Source: JAMXLO01 sp963850535
GTDB lineage: Bacteria; Pseudomonadota; Alphaproteobacteria; Acetobacterales; Acetobacteraceae
Direction of reading: 5' to 3'
Length of the DNA stretch: 64,000 nucleotides
NCBI GenBank assembly: GCA_963850535.1
Contig: CAWKMC010000010.1
Span: 124,001-188,000, forward strand
The notes below the pieces were generated by a model that searched no databases, was not told where the DNA came from, and saw only the letters and a list, made by a program, of their open reading frames with translations. The position numbers and the translations under genes were made by a program. Below are positions 28,577 through 37,689 of the stretch, piece after piece. Positions within the stretch are counted from its first letter, which is position 1, and each line of letters starts with the position of its first letter.

Positions 28577-29465
28577 ATGTCGATGCGTTTTACTGAGATC
28601 GGTCAGCAGCTTCGTGCCTATCGGCTGGAATCGGGCTTGCGCGCGGAGGAGATCGCCGCGCGGCTGGGCGTTTCACGCGCCGCGCTTTATCGCTACGAAA
28701 AGGGCGAGGTGATCAAGCTCGATACCATCAAGCGCCTCGCCGAGTTGCTGAAGATTTCGCCGCTCTCGCTCCTTGGGATTGGGGTCGAGTACTACAACCG
28801 GCCGATCGGGTATTTTGAGCGCATCCGCCAGATCGAAGAGACCGCCGACCAGGTCCTACAGCTTTACGGGCCAGTCTGCTACCTGACCACGTCCGATGCC
28901 TATGACAGCGCGCTGGGCGAGGCATTCGAGGAAGCCGCCGATCAGGCGTCCGTGGAGCGGACCTCGATGCGATCGATGGCGGAGCAGGTGATGGGCATCC
29001 TGGCCGCCCGCAAGCGCATGTACGCCATGCGGCGCCCAGGGATCATCGCCATGGTGTCGCTGTCATCGGTTCAGCGTCTGCTGGAAACAGGCGTTGCCAG
29101 CGGAATCGAGCGTCACGGAGCGGGTGCGCCGGATCTGCCGTGACGTTGCGGTCACCGAGGTCGAAAACATGGCCGCGCTGATGGAAACCGAGCCGATGGG
29201 ACTGCAATTCGGGCTGCTCACCGGAGCGGAGCCATCCTCGGCATTCAACATCCTTCGCGCTCGGGACCGGGTCAGTCTGGCGATCAATCCATTCCGGTCC
29301 GACGCGCATCCCTCTTCGCACACTGGCGTCGCCATGATCACCGGGGCCGATGAGGCGATTGCCGCGCACCAGCGCGTAGCCGAGACGAGCTGGCGTGATG
29401 CGTTGAAGGGCCCAGCGGGGGCGGCCCGGCTACGGCAATTGGTGGCGACTGCCGTGCCGGCCTGA
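28577..29465 (+). CDS. XRE-family transcriptional regulator, one frameshift
   Basis: The N-terminal helix-turn-helix (IGQQLRAYRLESGLRAEEIA, RLGVSRAALYRYEKGEVIKL) is a clear Cro/XRE DNA-binding domain at residues 5-65. The remainder is an uncharacterised effector domain. The first frame ends at 29143, but the natural text continues from about 29107 in another frame (SSVTERVRRICRDVAVTEVE ... LRQLVATAVPA) to 29465. Repaired length about 296. ATG at 28562 is an alternative start five codons upstream. It may regulate the neighbouring hyi-glxR pair, but nothing in the sequence proves it. Confidence 0.75.
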
Positions 29466-29509
29466 CCGAAGGGGGTGGCACCCGCAGCCGGCGGGTCTAT
29501 CTTCGCGGC

Positions 29510-30157
29510 ATGCCGCACCGCAGCTTTCCAAAACTTCCGCCTCATCCCGACGTCGAGCTTCTGTCCGAACAGCGGGTTTGGAGCGGCCGGTTCCCGCTCG
29601 ACGTGGTCCGTTTCCAGCACCGCCGCTTCGACGGTGCCATGTCAGGCGAAAAGACCTGGGAGGTATGGCGACGCGGTCGGGCGGCCGCTGTGCTGCCGTA
29701 TGATCCCGCAGCAGATGCAGTGGTGCTGATCGAGCAGTTCCGGGTACCTGCGCTGATGGCGCGCGTTGACCCTGTGCTGGTGGAGCTGCCAGCCGGCCTG
29801 TGCGATGAAGGCGAGGACGCCGAGCAGACGGCGCGGCGCGAAACGATGGAAGAGATGGGGCTTGCCGTCGGTGCACTGCGCCGGATCGGCGGGTTCCTGC
29901 TGACGCCAGGCGGTGCAGACGAGCTGTGCGAGTTGTTCGTCGGTCGGGTGCAGGCGCCATCGGCGGGTCCCGACGGGGTCGTCGGACATGCTGGCGCAGC
30001 GGACGAGCACGAGGACATCCGGGTACGCGTTTTGCCAGCGGACAGTGCGATCGCATCGGCCGTGTCAGGACAATGCACCAACTCGGTGACGATGATTGGC
30101 CTGCTGTGGCTCGCCGCGCAACGTGATGCGCTGCGCAAGGAGTGGATGGCGACATGA
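29510..30157 (+). CDS. Nudix hydrolase, ADP-ribose pyrophosphatase type
   Basis: A 215-residue protein with a complete Nudix box (GLCDEGEDAEQTARRETMEE then MGL, matching GX5EX7REUXEEXGU) near residue 98. The preceding VVLIEQFRVPALMARVDPVLVELPAG is the YffH/NudF-like ADP-ribose pyrophosphatase motif (EQFRxP, ELPAG). It likely clears ADP-ribose or a nucleotide sugar. A hairpin with a 6-bp stem (29480-29485 with 29491-29496) sits between the preceding stop and this ATG. Confidence 0.9.
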   Translation: MPHRSFPKLPPHPDVELLSEQRVWSGRFPLDVVRFQHRRFDGAMSGEKTWEVWRRGRAAAVLPYDPAADAVVLIEQFRVPALMARVDPVLVELPAGLCDEGEDAEQTARRETMEEMGLAVGALRRIGGFLLTPGGADELCELFVGRVQAPSAGPDGVVGHAGAADEHEDIRVRVLPADSAIASAVSGQCTNSVTMIGLLWLAAQRDALRKEWMAT

Positions 30158-30185
30158 AGGGCGGGTCGAGTCTGCTCTTGACGAG

Positions 30186-30219
30186 AGAAGGCCGGGCTCG
30201 CGCCCGGAAGCGCACATGA
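30186..30219 (+). promoter_or_regulatory. Start-site hairpin motif before alaX (copy 1 of 2)
   Basis: A perfect 6-bp stem CCGGGC/GCCCGG (30192-30197 with 30202-30207) with loop TCGC lies eight bases before the ATG. Its 3' arm runs into GGAAG, the likely Shine-Dalgarno. The 34 bases from 30186 to the start codon match 30 of 34 at 40539-40572, before purQ. Folding of the RNA would partly hide the ribosome-binding site. Confidence 0.5.
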
Positions 30220-30932
30220 CGGAAAAATTGTTCCTGGACGACCCGCGGCTGCGTGCCGCTCCTGCGACGGTGCTGGCGAGTGGTCCCGATGGGATCGTAT
30301 TGGACCGGACCGTGTTCTATGCCCGCTCTGGAGGACAGCCTGGAGACATTGGGGTACTTCGCTGGAACGGAGGGGAGACACCGATTGTCGACGCGGTGAA
30401 AGGCGTGGGCGAGACGGTTCTGCACTTACCCGGACCCGATGCGGCTCTGCCGCCGGTGGGCGCAGGCGTCGAGGGTGAGATCGACTGGGATCGTCGTCAC
30501 CGGCTCATGCGCATGCACACGGCGATGCACCTGCTGTGCAGTGTGATCAAAGGCGCGGCGGTGACGGGCGGCTCGGTCGGCGCCGACCGATCGCGGCTCG
30601 ATTTCGATCTGCCCAGCCCGCCGCCGAAGGAGGACATCGAGGCCAGGTTGAATGCACTGATCGACGCCGATTATCCGGTGCGGATCGAATGGGTCGATGA
30701 GGCGGTGCTGGAGGCCAAACCGGATCTGGTGCGCACGATGTCGGTGGCACCGCCGCGTGGTGCCGGCCGGTTGCGGCTGATGCGGATCGGCGATGACGGG
30801 ATGCTGGTGGATCTGCAGCCTTGCGGTGGCACGCACGTCGAGCGCACGGGCGAGATCGGCCATATCTCGGTGGTGAAAATCGAGAACAAGGGAAAGCAGA
30901 ACCGGCGCATCATCATCGCGCCAGCGGAATAG
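30216..30932 (+). CDS. Alanyl-tRNA editing protein (AlaX type)
   Basis: A 238-residue free-standing editing domain related to AlaRS, which deacylates Ser- or Gly-tRNA(Ala). Zinc motifs HTAMH near residue 91 and CGGTHVERTGEIG near residue 202 (CxxxH) are present, with RTVFYARSGGQPGDIG matching the GGQPxD family motif. ATG at 30216 follows the hairpin motif, and a longer reading frame upstream is rejected. It lies downstream of the Nudix gene in the same direction. Confidence 0.92.
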   Translation: MTEKLFLDDPRLRAAPATVLASGPDGIVLDRTVFYARSGGQPGDIGVLRWNGGETPIVDAVKGVGETVLHLPGPDAALPPVGAGVEGEIDWDRRHRLMRMHTAMHLLCSVIKGAAVTGGSVGADRSRLDFDLPSPPPKEDIEARLNALIDADYPVRIEWVDEAVLEAKPDLVRTMSVAPPRGAGRLRLMRIGDDGMLVDLQPCGGTHVERTGEIGHISVVKIENKGKQNRRIIIAPAE

Positions 30933-30959
30933 CGGTCTCAACCGCAAGGGAACCGGCGC

Positions 30960-31421
30960 ATGGGCATTCTGACCGACGACATGCGACGCATGGTAGAGGA
31001 GCAGCAACTGGGCTTTATCGCCACCGTGTGCTCCGACGGCACACCGAATCTGTCTCCTAAAGGCACGACGGCCGTATGGGATGATGAGCATCTTGTCTTT
31101 GCCGACATCTGCTCACCGGGCACGATTGCGAATTTGCGCCAGAACCCAGCCATAGAGATCAACGTCGTCGACAATCTTTCACGCAAGGGTTATCGCTTCA
31201 AAGGAACCGCCACGATCCTGCAAGGCGATCAGTTCGAGCAGGCACTGGCCTTCTATCGAACGCGCAGCTCGAGCAGTGCCAAGCAGCATGTTGTGCTGGT
31301 GAGGGTGGAGCGCGCCGCCCCGCTGATCTCGCCTGCGTATGACCAGGGCCAGAGCGAGCCGCAGATCAAGGCGCAGTGGCGCCGATATTGGCAACAGCTT
31401 TGGAGCAGATCGGCAGATTGA
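30960..31421 (+). CDS. Pyridoxamine 5'-phosphate oxidase-like flavin-binding protein
   Basis: A 153-residue split-barrel protein: FIATVCSDGTPNLSPKGT, HLVFADICSPGTIANLRQNP and IEINVVDNLSRKGYRFKGTA are typical of the PNPOx-like FMN/F420-binding family. Substrate and cofactor are unknown; many such proteins are haem- or flavin-linked reductases. Intact frame. The stop lies 83 bases before the sulfurtransferase start. Confidence 0.85.
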   Translation: MGILTDDMRRMVEEQQLGFIATVCSDGTPNLSPKGTTAVWDDEHLVFADICSPGTIANLRQNPAIEINVVDNLSRKGYRFKGTATILQGDQFEQALAFYRTRSSSSAKQHVVLVRVERAAPLISPAYDQGQSEPQIKAQWRRYWQQLWSRSAD

Positions 31422-31504
31422 GCGCTTACGCGCCGGCTTTGCTGATTGACTCCCTGCGGCCTCTGTCGACACTGCATCGCGCGTTTCCGCAGAGGGGAAT
31501 TGTG

Positions 31505-32350
31505 ATGGGACCGCTTGTCACCACAGACTGGCTCGCGAACGAACTCGGCAAGCCGGACCTGATCGTTTTCGACGCTACCAAGTACCTGCCGAATGAGGAC
31601 AAAGACGGCAACGCGGAGTTCCTTCGTACTCATATCCCCGGGGCCCGCTATTTCGACATCGATGTGGTGGCCGATCCGGACACTGACTTGCCGCACATGG
31701 TCCCGACACCTGGGCGATTCGCTAAGCTCATGAGTGCATTCGGCGTGTCCAATGAATTGCGCGTGGTGTTCTATGACCAGAAGGGGCTTGCGTCGGCAGC
31801 GCGCGGTTGGTGGCTCATGGGTCTGTTCGGCCATGACGCTGTCGCGGTGTTGGATGGCGGCCTGCCGAAGTGGCAACGTGAGGGCCGTGCGGTCGAGGCG
31901 GGCGAACCAACGCTGCCACGATCTTCCACATTCCGTCCCGACTTTCGGGCAACGCGCCTGCGAGGCGTCGGCGACGTGCTTAGCAATGTGAGCACACAGG
32001 CGGAACTCGTCCTGGATGCGCGGGCGGTCGGCCGCTTCACCGGCGAGGTGCCGGAGCCTCGTGCCGGCATGCGCAGCGGTCACATGCCTGGCTCGGCAAG
32101 CCTGCCCTACACCGATCTGCTGAACGCCGATGGTACATTTCGCTCGGCCGAGGCCGTGCGGACACGGCTGGCGCAGGCGGGTGTGGATGGTTCGCGACCC
32201 GTTGTGACGAGTTGCGGGTCCGGCGTCACGGCCTGCATTCTGACGCTGGGCCTGCGTGTCGCCGGACTACCCGAGGGCGCCGTCTATGATGGGTCCTGGA
32301 CGGAATGGGGCGGCCGTTCGGACACGCCGGTGGAAAGCCGGTCAGCGTGA
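31505..32350 (+). CDS. sseA: 3-mercaptopyruvate/thiosulfate sulfurtransferase
   Basis: A 281-residue protein with two rhodanese domains. The N-terminal domain has GVSNELRVVFYDQKGLASAA (inactive, Cys replaced by Gln/Lys context), and the C-terminal domain has the active loop VTSCGSGVTACI, where CGSGV(T) favours mercaptopyruvate sulfurtransferase. HIPGARYFDIDVV and HMPGSASLPYTDLL are the domain-start motifs. It ends in GTGA overlapping the metC start, so the two are translationally coupled. Confidence 0.92.
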   Translation: MGPLVTTDWLANELGKPDLIVFDATKYLPNEDKDGNAEFLRTHIPGARYFDIDVVADPDTDLPHMVPTPGRFAKLMSAFGVSNELRVVFYDQKGLASAARGWWLMGLFGHDAVAVLDGGLPKWQREGRAVEAGEPTLPRSSTFRPDFRATRLRGVGDVLSNVSTQAELVLDARAVGRFTGEVPEPRAGMRSGHMPGSASLPYTDLLNADGTFRSAEAVRTRLAQAGVDGSRPVVTSCGSGVTACILTLGLRVAGLPEGAVYDGSWTEWGGRSDTPVESRSA

Positions 32351-33543
32351 CCGATAGTCCGAAGCGCGGCTTCCGCACGAAGTTGTCGCACACCGGCCGT
32401 GCCGGCAAGCGCATCCATGGCTTCGTCAATCCGCCGCTGCTGCGCGGCAGCACGGTGCTGTATTCGACGGTGGCCGAGCGCCGCGCGATGGGCGCGCGGC
32501 GTGGCGAGCGCCTGCTGACCTATGGATTGGGCGGTTCCGAAACGCATTGGGCGCTGGAGGACGTGATCGCCGAAGTGGAGGGCGGTACACGCTGTGCCAT
32601 CGTCTGTTCCGGGCTTGCGGCGGTGACCTCGCCGCTGCTGGCCTTTGCCAAGAGTGGCGATCACTGCCTGATGCCGGACAGCGTGTACGGACCGACGCGG
32701 AACTTCTGCGATGGTGTGTTGCGGCGCTTCGGCGTCGAGACGACGTACTACGATCCCGAGGTCGATGAGGCGGGTATCGATGCCATGATCCGTCCAAACA
32801 CTACGGTGGTATATACGGAGAGCCCCGGCAGCCACACCTTCGAGGTGCAAGATGTCCCTGCCATTGTGCGCGCGGCGCATGCGCATGGTGCCAAGGTGCT
32901 GATGGACAACACCTGGGGCATTCATCACTTCCAGCCGTTCCGACACGGCGTCGATGTATCGATCCAGGCGGCGACCAAGTATCCCGCCGGCCATTCGGAC
33001 GTGCTGATCGGCAGTGTCACGGTGAACTCGGATGCCAACTGGCAGACGCTGCAAGCCACGGTGCGTGGCCTTGGGCAGTATGCCAGCCCGGACGATTGCT
33101 GGCTGACTTTGCGCGGGATGCGCACGATGGGCGTGCGGCTGGCGCAACAGATGGACAGTGCCATGCAGGTGGCGCACTGGCTGCGCAAGCGGCCCGAGGT
33201 GAAGCAGGCGCTTCATCCGGCGCTGCCCGGTGCCCCGGGTCATGCGATCTGGAAGCGGGACTTTTCGGGTGCATGCAGCCTGTTCGGCGTCGAGTTCCGC
33301 CCGGAGTATTCCGTCGAAAGTACGCATGCGTTCGTCGAGGCGTTGGAGTTGTTCGGCATCGGCGCGTCCTGGGGCGGTTTCGAAAGCCTGGCGTTGCCGA
33401 CGACGGGCTTCGTGACCCGCACTGCAAGCGCAGCAAAGTTCGAAGGTCCGCTGGTGCGCCTGCATATCGGGCTTGAGGATGTGGACGATCTGATCGCCGA
33501 TTTGGAGCAGGGTCTGAAGGTGATGCAAGAGTTCGCGGGGTAA
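32347..33543 (+). CDS. metC: Cystathionine beta-lyase
   Basis: A PLP enzyme cleaving cystathionine to homocysteine. GTG at 32347 overlaps the sseA stop (GTGA) and gives VTDSPKRGFRTKLSHTGRAG. Motifs: YGLGGSETHWALEDVIAEVE, CSGLAAVTSPLLAF, LMDNTWGIHHFQPF, the PLP lysine in QAATKYPAGHSDVLIG and SWGGFESLALP. About 398 residues, normal size. The pairing with sseA suggests a sulfur amino-acid unit. Confidence 0.94.
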   Translation: MTDSPKRGFRTKLSHTGRAGKRIHGFVNPPLLRGSTVLYSTVAERRAMGARRGERLLTYGLGGSETHWALEDVIAEVEGGTRCAIVCSGLAAVTSPLLAFAKSGDHCLMPDSVYGPTRNFCDGVLRRFGVETTYYDPEVDEAGIDAMIRPNTTVVYTESPGSHTFEVQDVPAIVRAAHAHGAKVLMDNTWGIHHFQPFRHGVDVSIQAATKYPAGHSDVLIGSVTVNSDANWQTLQATVRGLGQYASPDDCWLTLRGMRTMGVRLAQQMDSAMQVAHWLRKRPEVKQALHPALPGAPGHAIWKRDFSGACSLFGVEFRPEYSVESTHAFVEALELFGIGASWGGFESLALPTTGFVTRTASAAKFEGPLVRLHIGLEDVDDLIADLEQGLKVMQEFAG

Positions 33544-33618
33544 ATGCCCAGCTCAGGCGTAATCCCTTGCGAATGAGCACGGTTTGCATCCTGCGCAAAT
33601 TACTGCGCAAACTCCCCT

Positions 33619-34185
33619 TCACGGCACGTAGAGATCATCGATCCGAAGGCTGATCCCTGGCGGATCCAGGGTGATCGAACCAGAAGTATGGGTCAGGGTT
33701 GCAACTTCGCCAGTCTCAGCGCGCCGGTGATGCACGAGCCGCGGTGTCTCTGGCCAGACGATCAGATAATGCCTGACCGAGGGCAGCCGAAAATACTCAC
33801 GCAGCTTATGTGTACGGTCGTAACGGGCCGTTGTCGGCGACAGGACTTCCACGATGATCAGCGGGTCCGGAACCGCCTGGACATCTCCGGTCAGAACATC
33901 GTCGCCACAGCGAGCTATGCAATCAGGCTGATAGTCACTGTCATCGACCATGACCGCCGGACCATCCGGGAAAACTTCACACGAAAGGCCAGCGGCACGT
34001 ACAGCCGTTCGAAGTAGTGCGTAGACATTCCCCTTCACGCGGGAATGGCCGACCCGCTCGGGCGCCATTGCGACGACCACGCCATCAATCCGCTCATATC
34101 GCCCGCCATGCTCAAGCGCCCAGGGGTAATACGCCTCGCGGGTCATCGGCACACCGGGATCACCATAGTCCACAGCTTCACTCAC
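33619..34185 (-). CDS. Uma2 family endonuclease-like protein (DUF820)
   Basis: A 188-residue PD-(D/E)XK-like protein. YERIDGVVVAMAPERVGHSR, DSDYQPDCIAR, PLIIVEVLSPTTARYDRTHKL (the conserved EVLSPST...D..K motif) and YLIVWPETPRLVHHRRAETG are typical of the family, which is abundant in cyanobacteria and scattered in proteobacteria. Function unproven. A truncated relative lies at 41253-41460, between purQ and purL. It is convergent with metC. Confidence 0.88.
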   Translation of the reverse strand: MSEAVDYGDPGVPMTREAYYPWALEHGGRYERIDGVVVAMAPERVGHSRVKGNVYALLRTAVRAAGLSCEVFPDGPAVMVDDSDYQPDCIARCGDDVLTGDVQAVPDPLIIVEVLSPTTARYDRTHKLREYFRLPSVRHYLIVWPETPRLVHHRRAETGEVATLTHTSGSITLDPPGISLRIDDLYVP

Positions 34186-34196
34186 GATCCTATTCC

Positions 34197-34551
34197 TCCT
34201 CAGGATCGCTCATCAGCTCTTCCAGCGTGAGCTGACCTTCGGGCGGGACGGGAACGGGGCGAGGCCATCGATCCTGTCAGGCATGCGACGGAGCGCCCGC
34301 GATACAGCTTCGCAACATCGAGCTCTGGGCGTTGCGCCAGAAGGCAGATGATCTGCGCGCGCCCCGCGCGGGCGCCAACCGATGTGGATTGTCCTTGGGA
34401 TATCAGGTTCGCTGCCATCAAGACCTTCCAGAGGTGCGCTTGACAGCATGCGCAGCTTCGGCCTGGTCGGCAACCGACCTGCGCCGCCATAGAGCGAGGG
34501 CTTGGCGCGCTCCTTGGCATCCGTGAATAATTGGCGTGCCTGCACGCTCAT
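34197..34551 (-). pseudogene. Broken small ORF of unknown family
   Basis: Upstream of the Uma2 gene on the same strand. Three frames each hold a natural-looking piece: MSVQARQLFTDAKERAKPSL at 34551, QIICLLAQRPELDVAKL near 34330, AVSRALRRMPDRIDGLAPFP near 34280, then VPPEGQLTLEELMSDPEEE ending at 34197. Read together they could be one protein of about 110 residues with three or four shifts. I do not recognise it. The composition could still be chance. Confidence 0.35.
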
Positions 34552-34603
34552 CGCAAGTTTATAGGAAAGCGCAAGGAGACGCGCTGCCTATGGGATCATT
34601 CCG

Positions 34604-35497
34604 CTACACCAGTGCCACGGGCCGCACCGGGGATCCCGTCGCGCCGCGGAACTTGGTGGCCAAGAGGATAAAGCAGAAGCTACTCACGCCATCGCGCGCC
34701 AGTTCCTCCAGCGCCAGGTTCTCGATCAGATAAACTCCCGCCTCGGCCAGCGCATGCTGATGCACCGGCATCGAGACGCCGTGGTTCGGATTGGGCAGCA
34801 CCTCCACCGCCATGTTATCGCAGCCGATTGCCACCACGCCGCGCTCGATCAGCCATCGCGCGCCGGGCAGGTCGATGCCTGGCTCACCCTGCAAATAGCG
34901 CGGGTTGTCGATGCCGAAATAGCGGCCCCAGCCGGTGCGGATCAGCGCGATGTCGCCTGGTTCCAGCGACACTTTCGCCGCTTCTTCCGCGCGCGCCAGT
35001 TCCTGCGGTGTGACCACACGCCCAGGATTCAGATGCTGGCCGCCATCGCAGGCACCCACATCGAGCAGAACGCCGCGGGTGATCATCGGCGGCGCATGCT
35101 CAATCCCCAACCGTTCCAGTCCCCAGTCGGTCACCGTGTCGGCAGCGGATAATCCATTGTATAGCCGGTCGCCTTTGGAGAAATGTCCGAGTGCATCGAT
35201 GTGCGTTCCGACATGCGCGGTCATCTCGATGCGCTCGACATTGGCGCCGGCGTCGTTGGTTGCGCCAAGCGCGCGCCGACGCTTGATGGAGTCGCGCCAT
35301 GACGCCCAGATCGACAGGAGAAACGGCGTCTGGTTCGGCGCCATGAATGGCGCACCCATGCCGATCTCATGGCTCACGTCGTACACGTGCCCATCGCGCA
35401 CCGAGTGCAGTGCTGCGAGGCGCTTCTCTACCGTCAGCAGATTGCCGGCACCGATCTGGTCGGCGGGTCCCCAACGCGAGTGGTCGTGCAACGTCAT
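34604..35497 (-). CDS. Cyclase family protein (kynurenine formamidase-like metal hydrolase)
   Basis: A 297-residue member of the cyclase/KynB family with the metal-binding motif HVGTHIDALGHF near residue 100. WGPADQIGAGNLLT at the start, LEPGDIALIRTGWGRYF and PVHQHALAEAGVYLIENLAL follow the longer cyclase subfamily rather than KynB itself, so the substrate is probably not N-formylkynurenine but another cyclic or amide ester. Intact. Thirteen bases separate it from the methyltransferase stop upstream. Confidence 0.9.
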   Translation of the reverse strand: MTLHDHSRWGPADQIGAGNLLTVEKRLAALHSVRDGHVYDVSHEIGMGAPFMAPNQTPFLLSIWASWRDSIKRRRALGATNDAGANVERIEMTAHVGTHIDALGHFSKGDRLYNGLSAADTVTDWGLERLGIEHAPPMITRGVLLDVGACDGGQHLNPGRVVTPQELARAEEAAKVSLEPGDIALIRTGWGRYFGIDNPRYLQGEPGIDLPGARWLIERGVVAIGCDNMAVEVLPNPNHGVSMPVHQHALAEAGVYLIENLALEELARDGVSSFCFILLATKFRGATGSPVRPVALV

Positions 35498-35510
35498 TGA
35501 TCGTTTCTCC

Positions 35511-36569
35511 CTAACGGCGATTGCGCCAAAACCGAAGTCCGCGCGTCTGAACTTGCGCCGGCGCTGCCGGGGCTGCGACCCTCGGCAGATAGGCGCGTGC
35601 GGTGTCGATACCGGCCGAGCGCATCAGTGGGCCGAAACGCGCTCCGTACAGCAAGGCTTCGTTCTCCGGGACCGGATGCCACAGCCTGGAGATCAATGCG
35701 TCCTCATCGATGAGCTGCAGCGGTGCGAACTCGGCCAGAAAAGCCCAGTATCTGCCTGGCAGCGCGATAACGTTGAAGCCGGCTGGATTGAAGATGCTCG
35801 CAGCACCTGCGACGGAATAGGATACGATATGGCCGCGCCGGTGCGGGTCAAGATACGCCGGGTCTTCCTGTTCGACGAACGTCGGTTGGCCAGAATTGAA
35901 CAGATACAACGAACCGGGACGCGACCGCTCGGCGAGCTGCGCGACCAGCGCTCGCAGCGTCTTTGGGGTGAGATGTTCGATGACTTCGATACACACACCC
36001 GCGTCAAACGTGGTCTGCAGGCTGTTCACGGTGCCGATGACGTAGTTCGGATGGCTGGTGCGATGTTCGGGTGGCGGCGGATATAGCTCGACAGCATGGA
36101 ACCGGTCGATTGCCTCTGGCAACAGTGCCGCCAGTGCATCCAGCAGCCAACCTGTGCCGGCGCCGATATCGATGAAGGCGCGGATTGGTAAGCGGCAATA
36201 CGCAATCGTCTCTGCCACCCGCAAGACTGCCGCGCCGAAGCAGCGCTCCCGCGCCGGACCCAGCTCGGTCCGCCAGTACTCTTCAGCATAAGCGCTGGCG
36301 CCTCCCGCCTCGACGTGGGCCAGGAAAGCGGGGTCTGCAAACAGCGAACCGCACGCAGTGCAACGGAAATAATGAACCCCATCGACGTCGCGATACGGCG
36401 CGGACCGGGAGGTCTCGCATGACCGGACAGAGCATCAGGCGAGCGACATCGCCTTGCGGAGCCAAAGGCAGATCGGCACGGCCGCCAGTTGGTCCGGGGT
36501 GGCGGTCGGTGGGTCGGCGGGAACGAAGAGACCTGCGGAGGCGACAGAATAAAAGTCGAAGCGTGCCAT
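35511..36569 (-). CDS. Class I SAM-dependent methyltransferase with N-terminal zinc ribbon, two frameshifts
   Basis: ATG at 36569 (MARFDFYSVASAGLF) has AGGAGG five bases upstream. The text moves frame near 36485 (ADLPLAPQGDVARLMLCPV) and near 36420 (CETSRSAPYRDVDGVHYF), producing a CPVC...CTAC zinc ribbon. It then stays open to 35511. The methyltransferase core shows FIDIGAGTGWLLDALAALLP (motif I), VCIEVIEHLTPKTL and PGSLYLFNSGQPTF. This layout resembles the ribbon-methyltransferases of sugar and polyketide modification. Target unknown. It overlaps the stop of the gene before it by its RBS. Confidence 0.72.
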
Positions 36570-36578
36570 ATCATCCTC

Positions 36579-36874
36579 CTATTGCGGCAACCGCCAGCCG
36601 AGCCACTCACACATGCCGCGACCCATAATCCATTTCGGGTCGCCTGCTGAGAGAAACGGCAGCTCCAGACACTCGACCGAGCCATCGATCAGCCAGCCGT
36701 GGCGTGGTGAATCGTAAGCGCATCCCGGGCATGCCCGACTGCGAACGCTAGGGCGCCGGCCGCGACGCGTTCGCCTTCCCACGACGGCGGCACGATGATG
36801 ACGCGGTCCACAGAAACGGCATCCCATCTCGGCGAGCAGGGCATCGCTGGAGATCGGCGTGGGGCGATGCGCAT
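36579..36874 (-). CDS. Conserved hypothetical protein, two compensating shifts
   Basis: Start near ATG 36874. The natural text is ISSDALLAEMGCRFCG, then DRVIIVPPSWEGERVAAGAL in a second frame from about 36805, then YDSPRHGWLIDGSVECLELP and GRGMCEWLGWRLPQ back in the first frame from about 36717. Its stop TAG forms part of the RBS of the methyltransferase, so the two are an operon. About 98 residues. I do not recognise the family. Confidence 0.45.
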
Positions 36875-36989
36875 TCGACGCCCCCTCGTAAGCAACTTTC
36901 GCCGAGATTTCGGTGTGATATGTGAACTAGGTCAACGACCGACCACGGGCAAATGCGGTGATGTTGTCCAGCAGTTCCGGGAGACCAGC

Positions 36990-37244
36990 ATGTCAGACCG
37001 TCAGCAGGGCATCGCACCTGATGTCGCCAAGCGTGAGTTGAGCCAGTTCCTGCGCATGGCGGAGGATGTCGGGCTCGATGTCGAGCGTCAGTGCCGCTGG
37101 CTGCAGATGTCGTCGGACGACCGTCGCAATTGGGTGGGCATCCTGAATGACGCACCGCTTCCGTCCAACCCCGAGCTGCCGTTGCTGCTTCGACGGCTCG
37201 GCTATCTGAACAATCGGCTCGATCGCGCAAAACGATTGAACTGA
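36990..37244 (+). CDS. Conserved hypothetical protein, small helical
   Basis: 84 residues starting MSDRQQGIAPDVAKRELSQF, with an all-helical, charged sequence (VERQCRWLQMSSDDRRNWVG, LLLRRLGYLNNRLDRAKRLN). No signal peptide or membrane segment. It has natural codon use and an intact frame. The family was not identified; an antitoxin-like or small regulatory role is conceivable but unsupported. Confidence 0.5.
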   Translation: MSDRQQGIAPDVAKRELSQFLRMAEDVGLDVERQCRWLQMSSDDRRNWVGILNDAPLPSNPELPLLLRRLGYLNNRLDRAKRLN

Positions 37245-37689
37245 TACAGTCCGTCGGCGAGATGGTGCAATTGCGCCGGCGCTGGGGTCGGGACAGGGTC
37301 GCCGGTCGAAGACCGGCTTGAAGCCTCGTGAGGTCCCGGCGGACGTCCGCCCCCGACGCACCCCGCGATATCTAAATTGGAGCGGGCACACGCGTCATCG
37401 GTGATGTTGCCGCAGGATCTGCTGCGGCGAAGCGGATCGGTGGTGTTCGGCGACCATGAACTCGCAAAGGCGATTGGCCAGCTCGCATTGCGGGCTTGCG
37501 GGCGCGGCACATCCGGGTTTGCCCCATTTACGACGCGCGCCGGAAGACGTGTTGGATGGCCGGCGCGACGACAACGCGCACAGGTGGTACTTGGCCGTGG
37601 CGCCTGCGCAGTGGATGATGCGGCGGAGTCTTGTTTGTCGCGGCATCGCGTGGTGTGCCGGTGCTGGCGGCGGAACCCTGAAGAGAAAG
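37245..37689. other. Intergenic stretch, no convincing gene
   Basis: About 445 bases. Several open frames cross it, but none has a domain. The stretch around 37440-37560 reads ACGARHIRVCPIYDARRK in one frame and FGDHELAKAIGQLALRACG in another, which could be remains of a short protein broken by a shift. I could not place it. A GAAGAGAAAG purine-rich site just before 37690 serves the next gene. Confidence 0.45.

Noticed and set aside
31253..32083. Minus-strand open frame over the sulfurtransferase gene
   Set aside because: Antisense shadow; sseA on the plus strand has all rhodanese motifs.
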